From CBDCWT01 sp965223305 (GTDB lineage: Bacteria; Planctomycetota; Planctomycetia; Pirellulales; Pirellulaceae): a stretch of DNA of 64,000 nucleotides. Shown here one piece after another: positions 45,345-53,017 of this stretch. The notes beneath the pieces are model-generated. The model was not told where the DNA came from. It saw only the letters and a program-made list of their open reading frames with translations, and did not search any database. The first letter of the stretch is position 1. Each line of letters starts with the position of its first letter. The translations under genes were made by a program, and so were the position numbers. Location: the NCBI GenBank assembly GCA_965223305.1, contig CBDCWT010000001.1, positions 1 through 64,000 on the forward strand, given 5' to 3'.

Positions 45345-46943
45345 ATGTCCCCGAAAACCATCAGTGAGGCTACGACCGCGACGACGATGGAGGAGAGTCG
45401 ATCGCTTGTGGACCAGTTGAGTCAGCCCCGAGCCTATCCGGGACGACCGCGGAAAGTCAGGCTGATCGAGACTCACATCTCCTGGGTGTTTCTCACCCAC
45501 CGCTACGCCTACAAGCTGAAAAAGCCGATCAAGTTCGAGTTCCTCGACTTCAGCACGGTCGAGCGGCGTCACGCAGCCTGTCTGGAGGAAGTCGAGCTGA
45601 ACCGGCGGCTCGCTCCCGACATCTACTTGGGGGTCGCTCCTGTGACGGCGAGTTACACGGGTAGCTATCGGGTCGGCGGCACAAGGACACCCGTCGACTG
45701 GTTGGTTTGTATGCGCCGCTTACCTGCCGACCGTTCGCTCGACAGGTTGATCCTGCAGAAGACACTCACCGACGCCGAGGTGGGTCAGATTGCCAGCACA
45801 CTCGCCGATTTCTATGGGGCACTTCCACCACTCTCGCTGCATACGGAGCTCTATCGACAACGTATCGCAGAGCATGTGCAGTCCAACGGGGACGAGTTGT
45901 CCAGACCGTGCTATTCCTTGAATGTGGCTCGTGTCAAACGGGTGCAGGCGGCGCAGGTGCGCTACCTGCAGCTGAGGCCGGAAGTATTTGACAATCGGGT
46001 GCGCGACGGCCGGATTGTCGAGGGACACGGTGACCTGCGGCCGGAGCACATCTACCTGACGCCGCAACCGGTCATCATCGATTGCGTCGAGTTCAATCAG
46101 GAGTTTCGACGGCTGGATGTACTGGACGAGTTGAGCTTTTTGGCTATCGAGTGTGCCAAGTTGGGCGCGGACGACGTGGGTGGGCGCATTCTCGACCAGT
46201 ACTGCCAATCGTCCGGTGATCGGCCTCCGGCTGCGTTACTGTCGTTTTACATGTGCTATCGTGCCAGTGTAAGGGCCAAGGTCAGCCTCTTGCGCGGAGC
46301 CCAGCTACCGGATGGAGAACGCGACGCGACGCTCGCTACGGCCGAAGCCTATCTGGCCCTGGCGGACCGCTTTGCCGCCGAGCTGGGACCGCCGCTGCTG
46401 ATCGTGATTCGGGGGCCGAGCGGAGCCGGCAAGTCTGCCTTGGCAACAGCCCTCAGCGAGTCTCTGGGTATCGAGCATTTGCAAACCGACCGCATTCGAC
46501 GAGACTTCATGGGAGCAAGCGAGGAACGGGCTGACTTCGATCAGGGCAGCTACAGCCTTGAGAGGCGGATGCAAATCTACGACGAGATGTTCAACCAAGC
46601 CGGCACACTGCTGGCAGAGGGACAGACCGTCGTTCTAGACGGCACTTTTCTGACGCACAAGCTGCGGACCATGGCGTTACTGCTGGCACGCCACCATGGC
46701 GCGATCCCCGTCTTTATCCGCTGCGATTGCCCGCCCGAAATCGCGGCCCAACGGATCACCAACAGGATGGCAGGCGAGCATTCTCCCTCCGAAGCGCAGC
46801 CGGAGTTCGTGCATCGACAGTTGGAACAAGAGGAGGCCGATACGCCGGCGACCGCCGCTCTTTCACTCGAGACAACAGGCAGCGTCGCCGAGATGCTCGA
46901 ATCTGTCTATGAGCAGTTACGGCAGTCGACGGCGAGTGGCTGA
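45345..46943 (+). CDS. Fused aminoglycoside-phosphotransferase-like and AAA/zeta-like kinase (532 aa)
   Basis: The N-terminal ~330 residues resemble an APH/COG2187 kinase fold, with Lys in YKLKKPIKFEFLDFS, catalytic-loop HGDLRPEHIYL and metal-binding Asp in VIIDCVEFN. The C-terminal ~190 residues are a P-loop kinase (Walker A GPSGAGKSALA at ~357, then TVVLDGTFL), like COG0645. This fusion is a known conserved type of unknown substrate, often found near Usp, CBS and cation-ATPase genes in stress or dormancy clusters. The ATG at 45345 follows AGGAGGG; the longer open frame upstream only reads through repeats. GTG at 45342 is an alternative. Confidence 0.88.
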   Translation: MSPKTISEATTATTMEESRSLVDQLSQPRAYPGRPRKVRLIETHISWVFLTHRYAYKLKKPIKFEFLDFSTVERRHAACLEEVELNRRLAPDIYLGVAPVTASYTGSYRVGGTRTPVDWLVCMRRLPADRSLDRLILQKTLTDAEVGQIASTLADFYGALPPLSLHTELYRQRIAEHVQSNGDELSRPCYSLNVARVKRVQAAQVRYLQLRPEVFDNRVRDGRIVEGHGDLRPEHIYLTPQPVIIDCVEFNQEFRRLDVLDELSFLAIECAKLGADDVGGRILDQYCQSSGDRPPAALLSFYMCYRASVRAKVSLLRGAQLPDGERDATLATAEAYLALADRFAAELGPPLLIVIRGPSGAGKSALATALSESLGIEHLQTDRIRRDFMGASEERADFDQGSYSLERRMQIYDEMFNQAGTLLAEGQTVVLDGTFLTHKLRTMALLLARHHGAIPVFIRCDCPPEIAAQRITNRMAGEHSPSEAQPEFVHRQLEQEEADTPATAALSLETTGSVAEMLESVYEQLRQSTASG

Positions 46944-47125
46944 AACCGGTGGTGTCGCTGTCCGCGGCCCACGTCGCCAGCACGACTGACTGCCCCGCCC
47001 TGCGAAGTCTGCCAGCACCGATAGAGCGTTTGCCAGTCGTGTAATCGCCTTGGCACAACTGCCCGCAGCGCAGTACGATGCGCATCCTGTGAATCTGCAG
47101 AAGCAAGGCACAAACGGTGTGTTAG

Positions 47126-47983
47126 ATGGCCAAACGCTCACCCCAGAGTCAACCGCAACGAGCACCTACCTGGCGCGATCGATGGTACGAGGTCATCTTC
47201 GAGGCCGACACACCGGCAGGCAAGCTATTCGATGTGGTGCTGTTGATCGCGATTCTGGTTAGCGTTGCGGTGGTGATGCTGGAAAGCGTCGAGGGACTTG
47301 GCGAGCAGACTTCGGAAATACTGTGGTACGCCGAGTGGTGCTTTACCGTGCTGTTTACGATCGAATACGTGGCGCGGATTGCGTGCGCCCGCCGTCCGCT
47401 GCGTTACATTTTCAGCTTCTACGGCATGGTGGATCTGCTGGCCATTCTGCCGTCATACATCTTTCAGTCACATCTGCTCGATGGACCGGAAGGCCAACGG
47501 CTAGCGGTCATTCGAGCGCTGCGGCTATTGCGCGCTTTTCGGATCTTCAAACTGGCTCACATGCTCTCCGAGGCGGCGGCTCTGCGGGAGGCAATTTGGG
47601 CGGCCCGAGCGAAGATCGCGGTCTTCCTGTCGGTTGTGTTGATCGCGATTGTCATTGTGGGGTCGGCGATGCACTTGATCGAAGGCGGCAGGAAGAATGC
47701 GACCGACTTTGACTCAATTCCAGGCAGCATGTATTGGGCGGTGGTCACGATGACCACAGTCGGCTACGGCGATGTGTCGCCCGCAACACCGCTTGGTAAA
47801 GCGCTAGCTGCCTGCATGATGATTTTGGGTTATTGCATGATCATTGTGCCGACAGGCATCGTCTCGGCCGAATTGGCCCACGCCAGCGGCAGGTCGCTCA
47901 CGACCCAAGTCTGCCCCGAATGCATGTCAGAAGGGCACGACGCGGATGCCGTGCACTGCAAGTACTGCGGGGGAAAGCTGTAG
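47126..47983 (+). CDS. Voltage-gated-type ion channel with C-terminal zinc ribbon (285 aa)
   Basis: Six-helix Kv-type channel. S1-S4 fall at residues ~30-160, the S4-like segment being RALRLLRAFRIFKLA. The pore loop has the selectivity filter TMTTVGYGDVSP (~212-223), followed by the last helix (~230-250). The cytoplasmic tail ends in a four-Cys zinc ribbon (CPECMSEG...CKYCGG), an unusual end for a small Kv channel that may sense redox state or zinc. It is alone on its strand, with repeats downstream. A near sigma-54 site at 47050 has N11 spacing and was not accepted. Confidence 0.9.
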   Translation: MAKRSPQSQPQRAPTWRDRWYEVIFEADTPAGKLFDVVLLIAILVSVAVVMLESVEGLGEQTSEILWYAEWCFTVLFTIEYVARIACARRPLRYIFSFYGMVDLLAILPSYIFQSHLLDGPEGQRLAVIRALRLLRAFRIFKLAHMLSEAAALREAIWAARAKIAVFLSVVLIAIVIVGSAMHLIEGGRKNATDFDSIPGSMYWAVVTMTTVGYGDVSPATPLGKALAACMMILGYCMIIVPTGIVSAELAHASGRSLTTQVCPECMSEGHDADAVHCKYCGGKL

Positions 47984-48035
47984 GGCGCTGCAAAACAAAA
48001 GTTGCCGAATCCTGTTCCCTCTCCCGGCGGCCCCC

Positions 48036-48220
48036 CCGGCTCGGCAGGAGCCTCGCCCTCCCGGCCGCTTGACGAACAACCTCAGATGTCTCTCCGCCGC
48101 ATCGCGCAGCGAGAGTAGCCAGGAAGTTTAACCGCGACGCAGAGGGGACCTGCCGAGAGAGAGTTTCAATCCGATGACTCCGGACCGGCAGGGCCCCGAC
48201 GCCGAGCGCGTGCTGCAGGT
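48036..48220. repeat. Family C repeat and a degenerate partial TIR element
   Basis: GGCTCGGCAGGAGCCTCGCC at about 48038-48061. From 48126 follows GTTTAACCGCGACGCAGAGG and, later, GCCGAGCGCG, a diverged partial copy of the 206-bp element at 56796-57001. Confidence 0.65.
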
Positions 48221-48250
48221 CTCCGAGAGACGCGCCCACAACAGAGTGAT

Positions 48251-48457
48251 TCAGCGCGCGGGATCCTGCGACCCCTCCTCCTGCGAGTCGGTCGGCTGCT
48301 GAGTTTCTTTCGACTCATATTCGTCCATCAGTGTCGAGGGGCAGACCTCCTGTTCACCGCATTGCTCGCAGACGATGCGGATCAAATCCGAGCTGCCCAG
48401 CTTCACGTTGTGCTGATGGCAGTGCTTGTAGAGCTGCCGCAGATGAACACATGTCAT
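48251..48457 (-). CDS. Small Cys-rich protein (68 aa)
   Basis: Begins MTCVHLRQLYKHCHQHNVKL and has CEQCGEQEVC, giving five Cys and several His residues able to form one zinc ribbon. The acidic, Glu/Gln/Ser-rich C-terminus looks disordered. AAGGAGG 6 nt before the ATG makes it a convincing gene despite its size. It is a single gene convergent with the Kv-type channel gene. I do not recognise a family; a small regulator or metal-binding protein is possible. Confidence 0.65.
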   Translation of the reverse strand: MTCVHLRQLYKHCHQHNVKLGSSDLIRIVCEQCGEQEVCPSTLMDEYESKETQQPTDSQEEGSQDPAR

Positions 48458-48570
48458 GGCCGGCCTCCTTGGGTCGAGTCTCCAAAAGCGGAATCCGTGG
48501 AAGGCACAGTCGGTGACGACTGTGTTGAATAATCGATACCGGCTGGCGGACGTCTGTTGTTGTTAAACGT

Positions 48571-49506
48571 TCAGTGCTGCGCAGCGGGATCGGCCTGCAC
48601 GTACGCATCGATCACCGCTCGTTCCCCTTCGATCCCGGGCCGCGAGTTACCGTGTTCCATCCCTAAGACCCCGTCAAATCCCTTGGAGTGAATGTGCTGA
48701 AAGACCTTGCTGTAGTTGATCTCACCGGTGCCGGGTTCTTTGCGGCCCGGGTTATCTCCGCATTGGAAATAGCCGATTTCGTCCCAGCAACGGTCGATGT
48801 TCGGAATGAGATTGCCTTCGGTGATTTGTTGATGATAGATGTCAAACAGAATCTTGCAAGAAGGACTGTCAACGGCTTTGCAGAGGGCATAGGCCTGTGG
48901 AGATCCCTGCAGAAAGACACCGCCGTGATTGGCAAACCAGTTCAGAGGTTCGAGGACCATGACCAGCTCGTGGGGTTCCAGGATGTCCGCACACCGACGC
49001 AGCAGTTCGATGACGTTGGCGGTTTGATAGCCCATCGCCAAACGGTCTCTCCCGTTCTGATCCACGTCTCCAGGAACAACTGTCATCCACTTCGCATTCA
49101 CGCGGCGGGCAACGTCCACCGATTCGCGAATCTCTTTAAGGACCGCATCCCACACCGCCGGATCCTTCCTGGCGAAGGTCAACCGACCAATCGAGCCATG
49201 CGCGACAAACACCCCCATCTGCATTCCGAGGGAGTCCATGGTCTTGGCGATCTTTTCCTGCAGCTCGACCGGCTTCCTCTTCATGCCATTGTCTTCCCAG
49301 GCGGTAAATCCCTGGTCGGCAGCGAACTTAAGTTGGTCGACTTCGCGGTTTCCTGCAGACGCCTTGAACATGCCGAAATGGGGCGCGTAGTGCAGTTGAA
49401 AGCGGTGCTTCGGCGTCTCGGCTGCGGCGCCTGACCGGGTAAATCTTGTGGCAAACAGGCCGCCGGCGGCGGCCAAACCGGATACCAGGAATCGTCGTCG
49501 TCGCAT
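48571..49506 (-). CDS. Hydroxypyruvate-isomerase-like sugar isomerase, exported (311 aa)
   Basis: AP-endonuclease-2/xylose-isomerase TIM-barrel family. Active-site acidic residues are visible in MVLEPLNWF, FDIYHQQITEGN and GMEHGNS, as in hydroxypyruvate isomerase. The start giving MRRRRFLVSGLAAAGGLFAT is a twin-arginine signal, so it is folded in the cytoplasm and exported, a common planctomycete pattern. Upstream codons to 49590 are not needed. It is divergent from the cytochrome gene at 49740. The substrate is not certain; related exported proteins may act in sugar breakdown. Confidence 0.85.
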   Translation of the reverse strand: MRRRRFLVSGLAAAGGLFATRFTRSGAAAETPKHRFQLHYAPHFGMFKASAGNREVDQLKFAADQGFTAWEDNGMKRKPVELQEKIAKTMDSLGMQMGVFVAHGSIGRLTFARKDPAVWDAVLKEIRESVDVARRVNAKWMTVVPGDVDQNGRDRLAMGYQTANVIELLRRCADILEPHELVMVLEPLNWFANHGGVFLQGSPQAYALCKAVDSPSCKILFDIYHQQITEGNLIPNIDRCWDEIGYFQCGDNPGRKEPGTGEINYSKVFQHIHSKGFDGVLGMEHGNSRPGIEGERAVIDAYVQADPAAQH

Positions 49507-49679
49507 AGCATAGGTCCTCACAGTGTATTGGTTTCTACTGTTATCGTCCCCGCGTTGTGTGGCGTCAACGGTTGCGAGCTCCCGGTCCACGGCGCGGTGC
49601 CTGTGCGAATTCGATCAGTTCAATGTGCGGATCCACACGCCGTGGGGCTCCGCGCGTCGATAATGCCGCCACTGCGGTT

Positions 49680-49695
49680 CGGCACGGGAGCTGCT
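49680..49695 (+). promoter_or_regulatory. Predicted sigma-54 promoter of the cytochrome/Usp/OMT unit
   Basis: CGGCACGGGAGCTGCT shows GG-N10-GC and the GGCACG -24 core. It is 44 nt upstream of the cytochrome c'-like gene. Confidence 0.5.
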
Positions 49696-49739
49696 CTACG
49701 TTGTCAATTGGAACTTGGCGTTAGAGAAAGGAAGAATCG

Positions 49740-50192
49740 ATGAAACGTCTTCTAGTCGCCCTCCTTTGTACAGCAGTGCTGTTGGGGATGTGGACGTTGC
49801 AGGGGCAGACGCAAGACCCGGAGCAAGTTCGCACTGACAACGTCAAAACGTTCATGCGGGCGAAGCTGAGGCACGCTCAAGATGTACTGGAGGGTCTCGT
49901 TGTTGAGGACTATGACAAGATCGCCAAACACTCCCAGGAGATGAGCTTGCTGAGCTTGGCATCCAATTGGCAGGTCTTGCAAACTCCAAAGTATGCCGAG
50001 CACAGTCGGGACTTTCGCAAGGCGGCAGACAGGATCACCAAGGAGGCTAAATCCGGGAATCTCGACGGGGCAACGTTGGGCTATGTTGAACTGACCATGA
50101 AGTGTGTCAACTGTCACAAGTACGTACGGCAAGTCCAGGTTGGCCAAGTCGGGCCCCTCGACGGGCCTGACGAGAGCGGTCTGAAGTTCTAG
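49740..50192 (+). CDS. Monoheme cytochrome c'-like protein (150 aa)
   Basis: Sec signal peptide (MKRLLVALLCTAVLLGMWTL), then a helical domain with a single heme site near the C-terminus, CVNCHKYVR (~122-126). A late heme site on an all-helical bundle is the pattern of cytochrome c' and related proteins, which bind NO, CO or shuttle electrons in the periplasm. Family placement is by pattern only. It starts a likely three-gene unit with the Usp gene 12 nt downstream and the methyltransferase gene, behind a predicted sigma-54 promoter. Confidence 0.78.
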   Translation: MKRLLVALLCTAVLLGMWTLQGQTQDPEQVRTDNVKTFMRAKLRHAQDVLEGLVVEDYDKIAKHSQEMSLLSLASNWQVLQTPKYAEHSRDFRKAADRITKEAKSGNLDGATLGYVELTMKCVNCHKYVRQVQVGQVGPLDGPDESGLKF

Positions 50193-50204
50193 AAAGGCAG
50201 TACC

Positions 50205-50633
50205 ATGAGTGGATTGACAGCCAACAACGTAGTGGTTCCTGTCGACTTTTCCGACGAGTCAATAGCTGCCGTCGACACCGCGCTTGAGATCACCGGCGAC
50301 GCAAGTAAGGTGCACGTGGTGCATGTATTGCCAGAGCTCAATGCGGCGGACCCCGGGTTTGTCTGGCAGACGGTCGACGAAGAGGTCCGCAGTCATCACG
50401 CCGCGCAAGCGTTACGCGAGCGTTTGGCAGCCGATCGCTACGCGCTGCTTGACATCCACGTCGAGACGGGCGATCCAGGGCACCGTGTGGCCAACTTCGC
50501 GGAGAACTCGGAGTGCGACTTGATCGTGGTGCCGTCGCATGGCCGGCGCGGACTGTCACGGATGCTGATTGGATCGGTGGCTGAACGGATCATCCGCTTG
50601 GCGCATTGCCCGGTCTTGGTGCTGCGGAACTAA
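50205..50633 (+). CDS. Universal stress protein (142 aa)
   Basis: Single Usp domain with NNVVVPVDFSDESIAAVDTA at the N-terminus and the ATP-binding block PSHGRRGLSRMLIGSVAERII near the C-terminus. It lies 12 nt after the cytochrome c'-like gene and 19 nt before the methyltransferase gene, all on one strand. It is probably part of the same stress regulon as the Usp at 43889. Confidence 0.92.
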   Translation: MSGLTANNVVVPVDFSDESIAAVDTALEITGDASKVHVVHVLPELNAADPGFVWQTVDEEVRSHHAAQALRERLAADRYALLDIHVETGDPGHRVANFAENSECDLIVVPSHGRRGLSRMLIGSVAERIIRLAHCPVLVLRN

Positions 50634-50652
50634 GAGCGCCCGATTCAACCCC

Positions 50653-51327
50653 ATGACTCAGAAACTGTGGACCGCGGTCGACGACTACATCGCACAACGA
50701 CTTGGCTCCAGTGACTCCGTTTTGGATGAGGTAAGCAGCGCCTGCGCCGCCGCAGGGCTGCCGCCCATCAGCGTTTCTCCCAGTCAAGGAAAGCTGCTCT
50801 CGATTCTGGCAGCGGCACAGGGAGCTCGTTCCATTCTGGAAATTGGCACATTAGGTGGTTACAGCACGATTTGGCTTGCTCGATCGCTTCCGCCGGACGG
50901 GTGTCTGATCAGTTTGGAGCTCGACGCCCGGCACGCAGAAGTTGCTCGGGCGAATATCGCGCGGGCTGGATTTGCAGGAATCGTCGATGTCCGTGTTGGC
51001 GCCGCGCTCGACACCCTCGCCCAGCTGCCATCGGAAACCCGCTTCGACATGACATTCATCGACGCCGACAAGGAGCTTCTTGCGGAATACTTCGAGTGGG
51101 CGATGAAGTTCTCGCGGCGCGGCAGTCTGATCATTGCCGACAACGTCGTTCGTAACGGAGATATCCTCGACGAGACGAGCGCCGATCCGAGAGTTGTGGG
51201 TGTGCGCCGTTTTTACGAGATGCTCGCTGCCGACCAACGAGTCGACGCGACAGCTATCCAGACCGTCGGTATCAAAGGGTACGACGGCTTCGCCATGATC
51301 CGTGTCGCGGTGGCTCCAGAGCCGTGA
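50653..51327 (+). CDS. SAM-dependent O-methyltransferase (224 aa)
   Basis: Caffeoyl-CoA/catechol O-methyltransferase-like family. The SAM motif I is ILEIGTLGGYSTIWLA, followed by SLELDARHAEVA and the metal-binding FIDADKE, then DNVVRNG. It methylates a hydroxyl group of a small molecule that cannot be named from sequence. The ATG at 50653 gives the family-type N-terminus (MTQKLWTAVDDYI); upstream codons lie within the Usp gene. It is last in the cytochrome/Usp unit, followed by repeats. Confidence 0.9.
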   Translation: MTQKLWTAVDDYIAQRLGSSDSVLDEVSSACAAAGLPPISVSPSQGKLLSILAAAQGARSILEIGTLGGYSTIWLARSLPPDGCLISLELDARHAEVARANIARAGFAGIVDVRVGAALDTLAQLPSETRFDMTFIDADKELLAEYFEWAMKFSRRGSLIIADNVVRNGDILDETSADPRVVGVRRFYEMLAADQRVDATAIQTVGIKGYDGFAMIRVAVAPEP

Positions 51328-51354
51328 CCGTGGCTGCGCTTCACAAACCTGCGA

Positions 51355-51820
51355 ACATCCACCTCACCCTCCCGCGCGGGAGGGTCGGACGCGTAGCGTC
51401 CGGGGAGGGCGGTCTGGGAGTAATCGCCCCGAGGCGTGCCCCCCTCTCCGGCCCTTCGGGTCGACTCTCCCCGAGGGGAGAGTGAAGAAACACGAAATCA
51501 CGCACTAACTTAAAAGCTACACAACCTCACCGGGGAGAAGGTGGCCGAAGGCCGAACGCGGGGAGAATCCAAATCAGCCGGAATGCGTTAGCATCCGGTT
51601 TTGGTCGTGGGTCACCTCATCCTTGCAACAGTCGTGCAAGACGTTCGGGAGGGCGAGGCTCCCGCCGAGCCGTTTTCCGCCTGTCGGTTTTGTGTACTTT
51701 GCTTCCGGCGGACGGCACACGGAGTGTGCCTGCTACATTTTCGGGAGGGCGGGGCTCCTGCCGAGCCGAGATACATCAGGAGTGTGGTAACGTGGAAACC
51801 GTGGGCTAACGCCCAGCGGC
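51355..51820. repeat. Repeat cluster after the methyltransferase gene
   Basis: Family D hairpin (51355-51490), half of the family-A REP (CAGCCGGAATGCGTTAGC, ~51572, the empty MITE target), family C (~51646 and ~51743), palindrome GGCACACGGAGTGTGCC (~51713) and another family-A REP (~51798). No gene in this ~560-bp gap. Confidence 0.85.
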
Positions 51821-51890
51821 TGATGCTGCAGAAGTCTTGGCGGACTCTTTGTCCTCTGTGTTTTTTCTTCGCTAAGCAGGAGCATGTTCG

Positions 51891-52145
51891 ATGTCACTCG
51901 AAACACTAACAGCGTTCTTCGGCTGGTGTACCGTAGTCAACTTTGGTGTGTTGTTGCTTTCCACGATCGCCCTTGCTGTGGGCCGCGATTCAGTCGCGAA
52001 GATTCACGCGAAAATGTTCGCTCTGGAAGAAGCCGCCTTGAAACCCATCTACTTCCAGTACCTGGCGCACTACAAGATCATAGCGTTGGCACTGAACTTG
52101 GCTCCCTACGTTGCTTTGAAACTGCTTGCCTCGACGGCCACGTGA
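51891..52145 (+). CDS. DUF6868-like two-helix membrane protein (84 aa)
   Basis: Two hydrophobic helices (residues ~5-28 and ~58-80) flank a short polar loop containing FALEEAALKPIYFQYLAHYK, which matches my recollection of the DUF6868 family. Function unknown. CAGGAG precedes the ATG. It stands alone; the next feature downstream is a strong hairpin before feoA. A GG-N10-GT motif at 51839 fails the sigma-54 pattern. Confidence 0.75.
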   Translation: MSLETLTAFFGWCTVVNFGVLLLSTIALAVGRDSVAKIHAKMFALEEAALKPIYFQYLAHYKIIALALNLAPYVALKLLASTAT

Positions 52146-52234
52146 TCAAGGGCTGAGGGAGTGATCTCCGACGGTACTTCTCCCCCCTCGCTTTCTTGAA
52201 GTTGCGCTGAGGGTAACGAATTTGCCTGGATTTT

Positions 52235-52300
52235 CGGAACCCGAAGCGTTAGCGAGGGGTGTCGACGCAAGTTATTCCCTCGCTCACGCTTCGGGTTCCG
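52235..52300. repeat. Strong inverted repeat upstream of feoA
   Basis: 24-base arms at 52235-52258 and 52277-52300 (CGGAACCCGAAGCG... / ...CGCTTCGGGTTCCG) pair with a single mismatch around an 18-nt loop. No T-run follows, so it is more likely a REP-type repeat than a simple terminator. Half copies occur at about 16175-16197 and just downstream. Confidence 0.8.
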
Positions 52301-52449
52301 ATGGAGGCGAAATGCACAACATCAAAACTAACGCTCCGGGTTCCAACTTCGTAACTAGCCCTTCGGGTCAGGAATTTGCTTTCTCCACGGCGATCTCCCC
52401 TTGCCGACCGGCCCCAGGCGAATTACCATCATTAGTTGATGAGACTGTG

Positions 52450-52463
52450 TATCAATATCAATA
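52450..52463. promoter_or_regulatory. Possible Fur-like AT-rich site before feoA
   Basis: TATCAATATCAATA (reverse TATTGATATTGATA) contains repeated TGATA-type half sites as in Fur boxes and is the only AT-rich stretch before feoA, 10 nt from its start. The match is loose. Confidence 0.25.
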
Positions 52464-52473
52464 CAGACCCGCG

Positions 52474-52737
52474 ATGTTGCGCCTAAACGATTCCAGCCCT
52501 TGGCAGCTGATCCCCCTGCAGCAGCTAGAAACCGGTCGCACGGCGATGATCGATCAGTTGGTCGGCCGACCGGACCAGGTACATCGTCTCCAGGAGCTCG
52601 GTTTGCGGCAGGGCGTCGTTGTCGAGATGGTGCGGCACGGCAGCCCCTGCATCGTGCGACTGGGGGACTGCAAATTCTGCTTCCGGGAGGCGGATTTGTT
52701 TAGCGTCCTGGTCCGCTCTGCAGGCCCCTCGTCATGA
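52474..52737 (+). CDS. feoA: FeoA-like ferrous iron transport protein, first copy (87 aa)
   Basis: A small SH3-like FeoA domain that supports the FeoB iron transporter. The frame is open from 52222, but the part before 52474 only reads through the hairpin repeat, so the ATG giving MLRLNDSSPWQLIPL was chosen. Family features: LETGRTAMIDQLVG, LQELGLRQGVVVEMVR and VRLGDCKFCFRE. The stop overlaps the next feoA start by 4 nt. A tandem pair of feoA genes ahead of feoB is a known arrangement. Confidence 0.82.
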   Translation: MLRLNDSSPWQLIPLQQLETGRTAMIDQLVGRPDQVHRLQELGLRQGVVVEMVRHGSPCIVRLGDCKFCFREADLFSVLVRSAGPSS

Positions 52738-52961
52738 TGTTGTCGGACCTATCCACCGGCGAGTGCGGCACGGTCGTTACCGTCCGCGGCGACGGCGAGA
52801 TAAGTGTCCGGCTGATGGAGATGGGATTGACTCCGGGCGTCGACGTGCGGTTGATCGGAACGGCGCCGTTGGGCGACCCGCTGGAGTTGGAAGTGCGTGG
52901 CTACCGGCTGAGTGTCAGGCGGCAGGAAGCTGCACACGTAGAAATTCGGCGGAGCGAGTAG
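52734..52961 (+). CDS. feoA: FeoA-like protein, second copy (75 aa)
   Basis: Second FeoA domain: LSTGECGTVVTVRG, RLMEMGLTPGVDVRLIG and PLELEVRGYRLSVRRQEA, the last being the typical FeoA ending. It overlaps the first feoA by 4 nt and precedes feoB by about 55 nt. The two copies differ clearly in sequence, so they may have different contacts with FeoB. Confidence 0.88.
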   Translation: MMLSDLSTGECGTVVTVRGDGEISVRLMEMGLTPGVDVRLIGTAPLGDPLELEVRGYRLSVRRQEAAHVEIRRSE

Positions 52962-53017
52962 CGGTTCGCGATGGTGGTGTCGCTACCTACCGACCTCCGC
53001 GTCGATTGTTGGCCTGG

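Noticed and set aside
47050..47066. Sigma-54-like motif before the Kv-type channel gene
   Set aside because: TTGGCAC is good but the spacing to GC is 11 (or 7), not 10.
51837..51852. Sigma-54-like motif before the DUF6868-like gene
   Set aside because: The -12 element reads GT instead of GC, so only half of the consensus is met.
52211..52225. GG-N10-GC motif between the DUF6868-like gene and feoA
   Set aside because: The -24 box lacks GGCA and a large hairpin and ~250 nt separate it from feoA.
52222..52473. N-terminal extension of the first feoA
   Set aside because: The extra 84 codons translate the hairpin repeat and its flanks, and FeoA proteins are short.
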